DNA of 63,947 bases. Source: a virus. A program made the translations under genes and the position numbers. Of the stretch, positions 29,694-38,424 are shown piece by piece; the first letter of the stretch is position 1, and each line of letters starts with the position of its first letter. Location of the stretch: IMG/VR virus record IMGVR_UViG_3300022602_000092, positions 1-63,947 of that record. One strand, 5' to 3'. A model generated the notes under the pieces. That model was given only the letters and a program-made list of their open reading frames with translations. It made no database searches and was not told the origin of the DNA.

Positions 29694-32000
29694 CTAGATC
29701 ACGCATGAATCGCAGTCCGCTTCATCAATTGCGGCTTGGGTAGTTGTTTCTTGTTTATTGAATGCCATAGTGTTAACATCTATTTCACCTTGTTGGTCGT
29801 TAGTGTTAAAATAATAGAGTTGCTTTATACCGTATTTGTAGCACAGGACCAGATGCTTGAGCATTTCACTCATGGGGATCTTTTCGTCTTCATAGAATCG
29901 GGGATTGTATGAAGTGTTGACACTGATGCCTTGGTCCATATATTTTTGAAATACTGCACAGATTTTTAAATAGCCTTCGGGTGATTTTTGATCCCATAAT
30001 AGTTCGTATCGATTTTTGAGTTTTCTAAATTCGGGTACTACTTGTTTTAATGCTCCATGCTTGCTTTGTTTTACACTCACATAACTTCTTGGTGGTTCAA
30101 AACCATTTGTTGCATTTGATATTTGTGCACTGGTTTCTGCTGGCATACCCGCCATTAGTGTTGCGTTACGAATGCCAGTGTCTAGGATCTGTTCTCTTAG
30201 TGCACGCCAGGGCATACGCTCTTGATGCGGAACCAATTCGTCAACTTCTCGTTTGTAAGTGTCAATGGGTAGTCTACCATCTGCATACTTTAGTTCTCGC
30301 CATTTTTCACAAGGACCCTGTTCCTTGGCCAAGTCTGCACTGGCTTTGATCAAATAATAACTCCATGCTTCGGCATATTCGTCTACCAGTGCTAGAGCCG
30401 CTGGATCACTATAACTGACTCCGTTCTTGGCCAGAAAGTAAGCAAGGTTAATAACACCAATGCCCAGGGGTCTAAATTCTCTTGTGCTTAACTCTGCGGC
30501 CAATACTGGATAGTTTTGATAGCTTAGTAATGCATCTAGTCCACGTACTGCCAACGTTGCCATTTTCTCAAAGTCTCGAGGAGATTTAACATTGCCCCAA
30601 TTTGCGGCACTTAGTGTACACAGTGCAATTCTACCTTCGGGATCGTTAATATCCTTTAGGGGACGTGTAGGCAAGTCAATCTCTGCACATAAATTGCTTT
30701 GCTTGATTGGATGCAGGTCTTCCATAAAGGGACTGTGAGTATTTGCATGGTCAATGTTTTGCAAATAGATACGCCCTGTGTCTTTGCGTTCCTGCATAAA
30801 CTTAGCAAACAACTCTGCGGCAGGGAAAGTCTTTTTGCGTAGTTTGGGATTACGCTCTGCTTTTTCATATAACTCTTTAAACTTGTCTTGATCGTTATAG
30901 AAAGCATCACGCATTTCCGGCACATCATGGGGGCTAAAACAGGTAATATTGCCACCTGAGATAAGTCTCTCATACATTAATTTGTTAAATTGTACACCAT
31001 AATCCATCTGGCGTACTCTGTTATCCTCTGTGCCCTTGTTGTTCTTTAACACCAACATGTCTTCAATTTCAAGATGCCATAAAGGATAATAAGCAGTGGC
31101 GGCACCATTGCGTACTCCACCCTGACTACAACTACGTGTAGCCGCTTGGAATAGTTTTAGGAAAGGAGTAATACCTGTGTGGTACGCATCTCCGCTACGT
31201 ATTGGTGATCCCAATGCTCTAATACTGCCAACGCCAAGGCCAATACCTGCTTTTTGACTCACATAGCGAACAATAGCACTGCTAGTCGCATTGATGCTGT
31301 CAAGACTGTCATCAGACTCAATAAGAACACAACTGGAGAATTGCTTTTGAGGTGTTCGCACGCCAGCCATAACAGGAGTAGGCAAACTAACATCGTAATT
31401 GGAAATAGCATCATAATAATCTCTAACCCATTGTAATCTTGTTTCTTGTGGATATTTTTGGAACAGTGTTGCGGCTATTAGCATGTATGCCATTTGTGGA
31501 GTTTCAAATATTTCTCCTGTGACACGATTTTGTACTAGGTACTTGCCACGCCATTGTTCCATTGCTACATAAGTAAACGTTTCATCACGCTCGTGCTTGA
31601 TGTGTGAGTTTAATGTGTTCCACTCTTCTTCTGTGTAGGCATTGATCAAATCTCGATCATAAAAACCATTGGCAGTATTCTTTTTAACCAGTTCGAGTAA
31701 AGTACAGGGCTTGTAGTCGTTGTAGACTTCTTTGCGTAAATGATAGTTGATAAGTCTACCAGCAACATATTGGTAGTTGGGAGTTTCTTCTGAGATCAAG
31801 TCTGCGGCACTTTTGATCAGTGTTTCTTGTATATCACTGGTTTTAATTCCGTTATAAAACTGTATGTGGCTTTTTATTTCTACTTCACTGGCACTAACTC
31901 CAGTTATGCCCTCTGTGGCCCAAATTACAACTTGATGTAATTTTTCTAGATTTAGTGGCTCTTTACTGCCGTCTCTTTTTGTGACTTGAATAGTTGTCAA
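29694..32000 (-). CDS. nrdA: Ribonucleotide reductase class Ia, alpha subunit
   Basis: 768 residues, the usual length. The start is a TTG at 32000, preceded by AAGAGG 6 bases away. An N-terminal ATP-cone region ('VTKRDGSKEPLNLEKLHQVV') leads to the catalytic barrel with 'NLCAEIDLPTRPL', 'ALCTLSAANWGNV' and 'MAGMPAETSAQISNATNGFEP', quoted as motifs. The C-terminal Cys pair is in 'DCDSCVI', which passes electrons from glutaredoxin. It reduces NDPs to dNDPs. No intron or intein is seen. Confidence 0.95.
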   Translation of the reverse strand: MTTIQVTKRDGSKEPLNLEKLHQVVIWATEGITGVSASEVEIKSHIQFYNGIKTSDIQETLIKSAADLISEETPNYQYVAGRLINYHLRKEVYNDYKPCTLLELVKKNTANGFYDRDLINAYTEEEWNTLNSHIKHERDETFTYVAMEQWRGKYLVQNRVTGEIFETPQMAYMLIAATLFQKYPQETRLQWVRDYYDAISNYDVSLPTPVMAGVRTPQKQFSSCVLIESDDSLDSINATSSAIVRYVSQKAGIGLGVGSIRALGSPIRSGDAYHTGITPFLKLFQAATRSCSQGGVRNGAATAYYPLWHLEIEDMLVLKNNKGTEDNRVRQMDYGVQFNKLMYERLISGGNITCFSPHDVPEMRDAFYNDQDKFKELYEKAERNPKLRKKTFPAAELFAKFMQERKDTGRIYLQNIDHANTHSPFMEDLHPIKQSNLCAEIDLPTRPLKDINDPEGRIALCTLSAANWGNVKSPRDFEKMATLAVRGLDALLSYQNYPVLAAELSTREFRPLGIGVINLAYFLAKNGVSYSDPAALALVDEYAEAWSYYLIKASADLAKEQGPCEKWRELKYADGRLPIDTYKREVDELVPHQERMPWRALREQILDTGIRNATLMAGMPAETSAQISNATNGFEPPRSYVSVKQSKHGALKQVVPEFRKLKNRYELLWDQKSPEGYLKICAVFQKYMDQGISVNTSYNPRFYEDEKIPMSEMLKHLVLCYKYGIKQLYYFNTNDQQGEIDVNTMAFNKQETTTQAAIDEADCDSCVI

Positions 32001-32010
32001 TTGATACCTC

Positions 32011-32451
32011 TTATAATTTTAATTCTTCGCTACCGTAGCAACGTTTTAGTTTTAGTTTTTTGTTTATCGATTCAATATTTACGATTTTGTCATCCAGGAA
32101 ATTAATAACATATTTCCCTTCTACCAAAACAGATAAGTTATAGACGTATCCAGTTTCGGGATCATTATATATGTGTATTTGGGGTTTTAGATCAACGCCA
32201 TGTTTGCTAAAGTATAGAGTATACACTATTCCCAGGGCTCTTGCAAGATCACAATAGTAGTTTTCGGAAATAAGTTCCCAAGCCGATGGCCAGGATTCGG
32301 GATCTGCAGGATCCAAATAGTAGGGGTTGAATGGACATGATTGCCAAAAGTCCGCAGTAGATTGAACTGCATCGGCCAATGACATAGCGTCAAGGCTTTT
32401 TCGAAAAGCACGCCAGTGAGCCAAGCGCTCACTAGTTTCTAATTTCCACAT
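32011..32451 (-). CDS. Conserved T4-like phage protein of unknown function
   Basis: 146 residues. 'WRAFRKSLDAMSLADAV' and 'FWQSCPFNPYYLDPADPES' look like a conserved helical core with a 'CPFNPYYLD' motif that I associate with hypothetical proteins of T4-like aquatic phages. 'PQIHIYNDPETGYVYNLSV' is a beta-rich C-terminal part. It is immediately upstream of nrdA and its start overlaps the stop of the 186-residue virion gene by one base. Function unknown. Confidence 0.6.
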   Translation of the reverse strand: MWKLETSERLAHWRAFRKSLDAMSLADAVQSTADFWQSCPFNPYYLDPADPESWPSAWELISENYYCDLARALGIVYTLYFSKHGVDLKPQIHIYNDPETGYVYNLSVLVEGKYVINFLDDKIVNIESINKKLKLKRCYGSEELKL

Positions 32452-33011
32452 TAATAAAGGCTAGGTGTAAATGTAATTGTTGTTGCGGTTGTTGTTGTGT
32501 AGTACAGATTTGCGGCTGTGCCACCGGCATTGATAAAACTGAATACTATATCGCTGGTGCCTGTTTCAGTGTAATCATCTGTATAATTCACAGTTGATCC
32601 CAAGCGAGCCATTTTTAATGTGCCCACACGTTCTTGGGCGCCGTTTTGATTCAAATAGTATTTGATAACGGCTGTGCTGGTGCTGGCGGTGTATATATTT
32701 CCCGAACTAGAAGCATTTAATGACAATGAATATATTGTGGGGGAAACATTTGCAACAGTGTTGGACAATGTAGATACATTGGCAGCCAGGTTTGCCAAAT
32801 TGGATGAGAAGTTTAACGTGAACTCCAACATGGAATACTGTGTTAAAATCTCTGTGACTCCAGTTTCGGGAGCGCCTTCTGCGATTGTGCCGTTTCCAAT
32901 GTACAGTTGCTGGGTATCCACACTCCAGCCCATTTCCCCGCCGGCAAGTTGGGGGAGATCTTGATTCAGTCCTCTGCGAACTTGTATTTGTGATATTTGG
33001 ACGATTGCCAT
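32451..33011 (-). CDS. Small fibre-like virion protein
   Basis: 186 residues. 'VRRGLNQDLPQLAGGEMGW' followed by 'DTQQLYIGNGT' is the R-R-G...L-x-x-G-E-x-G-x-x-x-D-t..l-y-i-G module found at the start of many phage fibres and baseplate wedge proteins. The body has Leu/Asn/Ser heptad-like repeats and a beta-rich C-terminus. It is probably a short fibre or its attachment piece. The upstream CTAAATA (33034-33040) contains the stop of the nuclease gene. Confidence 0.65.
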   Translation of the reverse strand: MAIVQISQIQVRRGLNQDLPQLAGGEMGWSVDTQQLYIGNGTIAEGAPETGVTEILTQYSMLEFTLNFSSNLANLAANVSTLSNTVANVSPTIYSLSLNASSSGNIYTASTSTAVIKYYLNQNGAQERVGTLKMARLGSTVNYTDDYTETGTSDIVFSFINAGGTAANLYYTTTTATTITFTPSLY

Positions 33012-33033
33012 TCTGAAACCTTACTCTATCTTG

Positions 33034-33040
33034 TATTTAG
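33034..33040 (-). promoter_or_regulatory. Late-type promoter CTAAATA containing upstream stop codon
   Basis: Minus-strand CTAAATACAAG. TAA at 33039-33037 is the stop of the nuclease gene. The ATG is at 33011. Confidence 0.5.
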
Positions 33041-33747
33041 TTTGTTAGATAATAGAGTTCTACTCGTTTCATCCACTCATCTGCCCAGTATTTGAATTCA
33101 TCGCCCTCGACCACGAACTCTAGATATTGTGGCTTGGAATAAGTGTTGTCTTCTAATAATTTGGGCTGGACTGCCATTAAAATTACGCCAGTTGATATAT
33201 TTGTACCGTGTGTTTCATTGTGTGCTGCCGCATAGGCCGCAAGTTGAATAAAATAATCGTCGATTTGTTTGCGAGTTTTGACTTTGTTGCTTTGTTTAAA
33301 ATCTAGGATAGCAGGCACGCCCTTCCACAAACCAATACAGTCTGTGGTGCCTGCGTACAATCCCTCGTAATACAGGGGCACTTCACACCCCCAAAACTCT
33401 GTTACATTGCACAAGCCTTCCAGTATAACCTGTGCTGCCATGAACCATGAGGGATGTGCATAGGGATTGGTGGGTAGGGGTTTCAAGTCATCACTGAGAA
33501 TGAATTGCTCAAGATAGGCATGCATACGTGTGCCACGATTAGCGGCTTCTGTAGTGATCGCTTGTGCTCGATCATGCCCAATTGCATTGCGCCAATTTTG
33601 TAGTGCCTCCATTTTTTCCGGAGGACTTGTTTTGCTTAAAATAGTTGTGACTGAGGGGACTTTACTACTATCGGGCAAACAATAAACTCTTTTTCCGTCT
33701 TCATTGGTTCTACTCAAAGGTGTATAGTTGTAGGGGCTTTTTATCAT
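33037..33747 (-). CDS. PD-(D/E)XK exonuclease (MGME1/RecB-like)
   Basis: 236 residues from the ATG at 33747; a longer start at 33810 would run into the divergent gene and is rejected. 'PDSSKVPSVTTILS' and 'AANRGTRMHAYLEQF' match the N-terminal blocks of the MGME1-like exonuclease group. 'GLYAGTTDCIGLWKG' then 'PAILDFKQSNK' supplies the D...D-x-K catalytic set, and 'FIQLAAYAAAHNE' the Q-x-x-x-Y helix. It degrades single-stranded DNA ends, likely in recombination or host DNA turnover. Confidence 0.82.
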   Translation of the reverse strand: MIKSPYNYTPLSRTNEDGKRVYCLPDSSKVPSVTTILSKTSPPEKMEALQNWRNAIGHDRAQAITTEAANRGTRMHAYLEQFILSDDLKPLPTNPYAHPSWFMAAQVILEGLCNVTEFWGCEVPLYYEGLYAGTTDCIGLWKGVPAILDFKQSNKVKTRKQIDDYFIQLAAYAAAHNETHGTNISTGVILMAVQPKLLEDNTYSKPQYLEFVVEGDEFKYWADEWMKRVELYYLTN

Positions 33748-33749
33748 TA

Positions 33750-33757
33750 TATAAATA
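33750..33757 (+). promoter_or_regulatory. Late-type promoter TATAAATA in a 16-base divergent gap
   Basis: Exact TATAAATA with the palindrome TAAATATTTA. The ATG at 33764 is 6 bases downstream and the divergent ATG at 33747 is 2 bases away on the other side, so one element may serve both. Confidence 0.6.
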
Positions 33758-33763
33758 TTTACT

Positions 33764-34837
33764 ATGGCTTCTTCAATTACTGTTCGTGGCAAATCCGAAT
33801 TCGATTTCACACAATTAAAGATTAATACACATTATAACATCATTGTGCATTGTGTGTGGGATCCATTTAACCACTTTGACACAGAGTTTGAGTTTTTAAA
33901 AGATCCCTCACTAGACTCCAATACTGTAGTTATCCTGTGGCATGCAGTGGAGCAGGGTTTTTTCCATCCCGAATGGATGAAAAAGTTAGACACAATAATA
34001 GAAGCGGCTCCATTTAAATTGGTGTATTTGACCGGATGCAGTCATAATATAAATGTCAGTAGGGTGTTTCCCTACAAATTTGATCTACGTTTCTTTCCCG
34101 TATTCGATATAAGAAGTGCACAAATATGGAACATAAACACCACACCGGGCCCACAACCACTGCAAATTGACAAAGCCAATAAGTTTATGTACATCAATGC
34201 CAAGCATTTGGATCACAGAAAATACATCCTGGGTGTGCTATTTGACAACAATTTAATCAATGATGGTGTGGTCACATATCAATGCTATGGAGACAGTCTC
34301 AGTCACGGACCACAATTTGAAATACCACGTGGGTTTACCAAGGCCCAATTGGCCGAAGCGGATCGTTTGTACAGTTTATGCGATCCCCATATTCCCATTA
34401 AAATAGACAACAGCGACTTTAGTGGGCATTTTCCTCGACACTATTACATGAACAGTTATGTGAATATTGTGGGAGAAACAGGCTTTATCAATGTGCCCTA
34501 TGGATTCAATACAAATTTCGTAAGTGAAAAAACATTCAATGCCATTGCCAACAATCAAATGTTTATCGTTAACGGGCAAGCAGGCAGTTTGGACTTGTTA
34601 AAGAGTCTGGGCTACAAAACATTCGATGGCGTAATAGATGAAACCTACGACACTGTTGTCAACAACGGCGCCAGACTTGAAGCATTGACCAAAGAAATAA
34701 CACGATATCTCTCCAAGCCTCTTGAAGCGATTCGAGAAGACTACATCAAAGTTCAAGACATTATTACGCACAATCGAGATTTGTTATTCAGTCAAAATTT
34801 AGAAGCACGCCTGCAGGCATTGGTCAATAGACTATGA
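33764..34837 (+). CDS. Glycosyltransferase-like protein (paralog B, full length)
   Basis: 357 residues. The N-terminal half starts with strand/helix pairs ('YNIIVHCVWDPFNHFD', 'SNTVVILWHAVEQGF') like the acceptor half of a GT-B enzyme. The C-terminal half has 'FVSEKTFNAIANNQMFIV', then 'GSLDLLKSLGYKTFDGVIDE', the block shared with 1-690 and 36161-37249. E-K-x-x-x-x-I with following glycine suggests a GT10-like nucleotide-sugar site. The first of three overlapping plus-strand genes (ATGA at 34834 and 35472), followed by a sulfotransferase-like and an SGNH hydrolase gene: a compact glycan-type cassette. Confidence 0.6.
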   Translation: MASSITVRGKSEFDFTQLKINTHYNIIVHCVWDPFNHFDTEFEFLKDPSLDSNTVVILWHAVEQGFFHPEWMKKLDTIIEAAPFKLVYLTGCSHNINVSRVFPYKFDLRFFPVFDIRSAQIWNINTTPGPQPLQIDKANKFMYINAKHLDHRKYILGVLFDNNLINDGVVTYQCYGDSLSHGPQFEIPRGFTKAQLAEADRLYSLCDPHIPIKIDNSDFSGHFPRHYYMNSYVNIVGETGFINVPYGFNTNFVSEKTFNAIANNQMFIVNGQAGSLDLLKSLGYKTFDGVIDETYDTVVNNGARLEALTKEITRYLSKPLEAIREDYIKVQDIITHNRDLLFSQNLEARLQALVNRL

Positions 34838-35475
34838 TAGTGCTCAATTACTTTATCCCCTTTAGTTGCGGAAAGTTTGTATCCAGTTGCTTGATGTTTA
34901 GTGAGCAAACATATCCCATGATAGCCCGCGAAGAAATGTTTGCTCGACTGGTCAACGGATATGATCAAGGATGGGGATGGGGACACATTGAATACAATGA
35001 TTTGGACTTTTGGTGGGATGGTGGCAATGGTGATCCAGATTTCTTTCACAACTGGTTCAACAAACCCAATTGGCAACAATACCTAAGCCTCCGGGCTAAA
35101 GAAGCCCTAGAGGGAGATCGCTATGCTTTTTATACATGTCATGGATGGGGCATGGCACAAACAATGCAGAGCATATTTAAAAATTCAAAATTAATTTCCG
35201 TTGTTCCCGATTTGGATTTTGTATATAAAAATTATCAATTAAAGAAACCCCCAGATCCCTCCAAACATTTCCCCGCCTACGATCCGCGGGATAGTTTTAA
35301 TTTGTATAAAAAGAATGTGACTCCATTTTTATTCTATCAAAAGAATATATACAATGAAGCCGCTTTTAAAACAAATATACTGGCTCTTGCAGAACAATTG
35401 TCAATAGTACTGGACATGGACCAAGTACTAAAATACCGAGAAGCATACCTAGCAAATAAATTTAATCAAATATGA
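34834..35475 (+). CDS. P-loop (sulfotransferase-like?) hypothetical protein
   Basis: 213 residues. The start 'VLNYFIPFSCGKFVSSCL' could be a degenerate phosphate-binding loop after a first strand, as in sulfotransferases that bind PAPS. Tryptophan- and aromatic-rich stretches follow ('GYDQGWGWGHIEYND', 'FYTCHGWGMAQTM'), then 'YREAYLANKF' at the end. Start and stop overlap both neighbours (ATGA). Sulfation of a glycan would suit the cassette, but the call rests on a weak motif. Confidence 0.4.
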   Translation: MIVLNYFIPFSCGKFVSSCLMFSEQTYPMIAREEMFARLVNGYDQGWGWGHIEYNDLDFWWDGGNGDPDFFHNWFNKPNWQQYLSLRAKEALEGDRYAFYTCHGWGMAQTMQSIFKNSKLISVVPDLDFVYKNYQLKKPPDPSKHFPAYDPRDSFNLYKKNVTPFLFYQKNIYNEAAFKTNILALAEQLSIVLDMDQVLKYREAYLANKFNQI

Positions 35476-36197
35476 ATATACTAATCAGCGGATGCAGTTT
35501 TACACAATGGCCCGAATCACCCGGAGGTGCCAATATATGTTGGCCACGTTATATCACCAAGCACAAGATCACTAATGTGGGCGAAGCGGCCGCAGGCAAT
35601 CAATATATTTGTGACAGTGTTATAAGAGCAGTATCACAAAACATGCCCGAACATGTGCTTGTGATGTGGAGCGGTGTTACCCGATTGGATTATTTGACCA
35701 GCCTTGAAGATCCTGCTTGGAATGAACTGTTTGACAGTTACGGATTTTATCGCAGAATACCCGGTGGCAAATTGGGCTATATTTTTAGTGGTGGACAAAT
35801 GGGCACTTGGTTTAAAAACCCCGTGGCACATAAAATGTTTTACGAGATGTATAAAGTCAGTAGTGAATTAAGTTTAGCCCATATCAACTTAATGGAAATA
35901 GTTAAACTGCAAAACTTTTTAAAATATAAAGGAATCCCCTATACTTTTATGAGTTATGTTAACTACTGGAATAGGCAGGATAATATAAGCCCAAATGGCG
36001 ATTTTGGTGTGCTAAAGTACCCAGAATTAGACTATTTGATACAGGAAATTGACTTTAAACCTTGGTTGTTTACTAACAATACTAGAGATGGTATTTACGA
36101 ACTGGCAAGGGAATTAAACAGTTTCCAACCCGATGGGTTTCATCCCGGCACCGAAGCCAATCAAAGATGGGCCGAACTAATTATGTCCTGTATTTGA
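35472..36197 (+). CDS. SGNH/GDSL-like hydrolase (paralog 2)
   Basis: 241 residues. 'MNILISGCSFTQWPES' gives S9 as nucleophile, 'AAAGNQYICDSV' the Gly/Asn block and 'DGFHPGTEAN' the D221-x-x-H224 pair. Shared with paralog 1 (27192-27914): 'VMWSGVTRLDY', 'YIFSGG', 'MSYVNYW'. Last of the three-gene cassette. Its 3' end overlaps the convergent gene at 36161 by 37 bases. It likely acts on O-acyl groups of a glycan. Confidence 0.75.
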   Translation: MNILISGCSFTQWPESPGGANICWPRYITKHKITNVGEAAAGNQYICDSVIRAVSQNMPEHVLVMWSGVTRLDYLTSLEDPAWNELFDSYGFYRRIPGGKLGYIFSGGQMGTWFKNPVAHKMFYEMYKVSSELSLAHINLMEIVKLQNFLKYKGIPYTFMSYVNYWNRQDNISPNGDFGVLKYPELDYLIQEIDFKPWLFTNNTRDGIYELARELNSFQPDGFHPGTEANQRWAELIMSCI

Positions 36198-37249
36198 TTT
36201 GACGCATAACTGGTCCAGTCTGTGTTCATAATATGCTGATAATTATGTTCCAGAACATCTTGAATTTGTGGAATAATTGTTGCGGGATCTTGTTCACACA
36301 AATATTTTACCTGTGCAAATGCTTGGGTGTATCGTTCAGTGTCATCAATTATTAAATCATAACTTTCATCAATAACTGCGCCAAATGTTTTAAATCCCAA
36401 TTTGCGTAGGTTCGACAAGAATTTGTATCCGGTAAACGCAACAAACAAACGTCGTGCAATCATGGGCTTGGCTGTTTTTTCACTGTAAAAACTAAGTGTG
36501 TTGTCATGATCAGTTTCTGCGACAATACTGTAGTAGGTGTCGTTAAACACTTGTAGGGGAATTACTCTGCTTAATCCTGTATAAACTCCACAGTACATAA
36601 CAGGTCCCGCAGTTCCAGGTTGTTGATCTCCAATAACCTCTACACCAGATTCCCACACAAAATAATCTTTTGCATAAAATTCATTGTCATTCCATTGCCC
36701 ACCATAGGGGATAATAAATTTGTCAAACAAGTTGTTTTCTTTTACGCTATTATATACAAAATCTCTGTGTGGTTTGGGACTGCCCAATAGTGCATCAAAG
36801 CGCAGTGGTTTTGTGTCGTAGGGTTTTAGTTCTGAGAGTTTTTGTGGCAGTGCTTTATACAGTAGACTAGTAGTTTTGAACCAATCACCCCAAAACAAAA
36901 TATGACTGTTAATATCGTCCCGATCATTTACTGCTCCTGGTAATATCCAATATACGTTGTCATGATGACATTGCTCCCAAATACGCCAGTGAAAATTATG
37001 TAGTTCACTTTCAAACGTAAACACCAATTGGCTATGTTTGCTTAACTGATTTATTTTATCTTCAAATCCTTGGTAAGCGGTGCAATTGATGTCATGATCA
37101 CAATGCAATCTATGTGTTGTGAACGCAATCTTTACTGTATCATCACTGGCTATGTATTCTTCAAAACTGTGACAAAGAGTATAAGCGGGCAAACTAATTC
37201 TTGGTAACCATTCCAAGTCAATTACTTGACTGTCACTGTAAACTATCAT
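36161..37249 (-). CDS. Glycosyltransferase-like protein (paralog C)
   Basis: 362 residues from the ATG at 37249, which overlaps the IscA-like stop (ATGA); an in-frame ATG at 37276 is inside that gene. 'FYSEKTAKPMIARRLFVAFT' and 'LRKLGFKTFGAVIDESYDL' place it with the paralogs at 1 and 33764. 'FTFESELHNFHW' and 'WILPGAVND' in the N-terminal half suggest a different acceptor. The opposite-strand 3' overlap with the SGNH gene ties it to the glycan cassette. Confidence 0.6.
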   Translation of the reverse strand: MIVYSDSQVIDLEWLPRISLPAYTLCHSFEEYIASDDTVKIAFTTHRLHCDHDINCTAYQGFEDKINQLSKHSQLVFTFESELHNFHWRIWEQCHHDNVYWILPGAVNDRDDINSHILFWGDWFKTTSLLYKALPQKLSELKPYDTKPLRFDALLGSPKPHRDFVYNSVKENNLFDKFIIPYGGQWNDNEFYAKDYFVWESGVEVIGDQQPGTAGPVMYCGVYTGLSRVIPLQVFNDTYYSIVAETDHDNTLSFYSEKTAKPMIARRLFVAFTGYKFLSNLRKLGFKTFGAVIDESYDLIIDDTERYTQAFAQVKYLCEQDPATIIPQIQDVLEHNYQHIMNTDWTSYASNQIQDIISSAHL

Positions 37250-37569
37250 ACTCGAAAACTTTCTCCGCAACCACAACGGTCACGTTCATTGGGGTTGAGG
37301 AATTTAAATCCCTCGTTTAAACCTTCACGCACATAGTCCACAGTCATACCCGACAAATATACGTTACTCTTTTTATCTACTAAAACCACAAAGTCATTTT
37401 GTGCATAGTTGATTACATTGGGGTCATCTGTGTACGTATCCACGTATTCCAACACATAAGCAAGTCCACTACAACCTGTGGTTTTGACTCCAAGGCGAAT
37501 ACCAACGCCTCCGCGTTTTGATAAAAGTCGTTTTATTTTATTTGTAGCCGCCTGAGTCAGCAGAATCAT
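37246..37569 (-). CDS. A-type Fe-S carrier (IscA/ErpA/HesB-like)
   Basis: 107 residues, the family length. The three cluster-binding cysteines are in 'TTGCSGLAYVLEYVD' and 'DRCGCGESFRV'. 'GIRLGVKTTGCSGLAY' is the classic HesB signature. These proteins receive Fe-S clusters from the Isc scaffold and pass them to target enzymes. Similar genes are known in aquatic T4-like phages. It overlaps the glycosyltransferase gene by 4 bases. Confidence 0.92.
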   Translation of the reverse strand: MILLTQAATNKIKRLLSKRGGVGIRLGVKTTGCSGLAYVLEYVDTYTDDPNVINYAQNDFVVLVDKKSNVYLSGMTVDYVREGLNEGFKFLNPNERDRCGCGESFRV

Positions 37570-37572
37570 TGA

Positions 37573-37893
37573 CTAATTTGGAACTAACGCCATCTTTTGT
37601 GTGTTAGTTTGCGGATCAGTGATTTGTTGCCAGTGATATCCAACTGGAGGTTGTGAGTATACTGGAGAAGGTTGTACTACCACTGGAGGTTGTGTATAAA
37701 CAACACTGGGCTGTTCAACAACCACAGTATTTGGGCGGGCTAGTTCATATCCAATAACTCCGCCCACAACTGCTGGGGCGACCCATCCGTAGGGATGATA
37801 ATAACCGCCACCATGATAATAACCACGATAGCAACATGCCTCTGCTGAAGCGAATGCTGATAATAACGCTAATGCTAAAACGAGTTTTTTCAT
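37573..37893 (-). CDS. Secreted Gly/Tyr/Pro-rich protein
   Basis: 106 residues with a signal peptide (MKKLVLALALLSAFASA, then EACCYRG). The mature part has a Tyr/Gly/His stretch ('YRGYYHGGGYYHPYGW'), a Gly-rich hydrophobic stretch ('VVGGVIGYELA') like a glycine-zipper, and Val/Pro/Gln repeats, ending 'YHWQQITDP'. It resembles small secreted or outer-membrane-associated proteins of Gram-negative bacteria, perhaps host-derived. AAGGAG precedes the start. Function unknown. Confidence 0.6.
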   Translation of the reverse strand: MKKLVLALALLSAFASAEACCYRGYYHGGGYYHPYGWVAPAVVGGVIGYELARPNTVVVEQPSVVYTQPPVVVQPSPVYSQPPVGYHWQQITDPQTNTQKMALVPN

Positions 37894-37953
37894 GTTATTT
37901 CTCCTTATGTACTATATTATACAATAATTATCGAAACGTGTCAAATCCTGGAA

Positions 37954-38424
37954 TTAGCCCGCGGCTCGCTTGGCCATCTGACTAACTGTGCTCGCGGCTT
38001 TGTCTGCACTCATTTCGCCGCCTTCACCACCAGTTCCATCGTCCATTGCTTCAACTGGATTGATGAATACATATTCAATGCCCTGATCATTGGGTTCAAT
38101 TTTATCAATTGTGTTTTGAATATATTCCAATGCAGGATTGCCCTTGGCATTGTTTACTTTTTTGGCTTTTTCCAATACATCTTTGTTAAACGCTTCGGAG
38201 CCTGCGTTCTTGACCATATTAACTAGTGCGGGAACAGATATCTTGGGTATACTTGCGTGTTCACTATTTGCCTGTACTCTACGCAACACATCCGCCAATG
38301 CGGCCCATGATTCATGATCCGCATCATCTTCAACGTGTGAACTTACGTCATCATAGTTTGACAAGTCCTCGGGTGTGTCCAAAGGACCTTCATTTATCTG
38401 TCGAGCAAATTCTTTATATCTCAT
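37954..38424 (-). CDS. Acidic virion-type protein with capsid-targeting-like N-terminus
   Basis: 156 residues. 'MRYKEFARQINE' followed by GP resembles the T4 internal-protein leader with an I-x-E cleavage site for the prohead protease. The rest is an acidic Asp/Glu-rich, partly helical protein with no recognised domain. Its start overlaps the stop of the next upstream gene (38424). Likely part of the head core, by analogy. Confidence 0.55.
   Translation of the reverse strand: MRYKEFARQINEGPLDTPEDLSNYDDVSSHVEDDADHESWAALADVLRRVQANSEHASIPKISVPALVNMVKNAGSEAFNKDVLEKAKKVNNAKGNPALEYIQNTIDKIEPNDQGIEYVFINPVEAMDDGTGGEGGEMSADKAASTVSQMAKRAAG

Noticed and set aside
27911-32000. Introns or inteins in nrdA or nrdB
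   Set aside because: Both products have normal full length and uninterrupted motifs. The endonuclease is free-standing between them.
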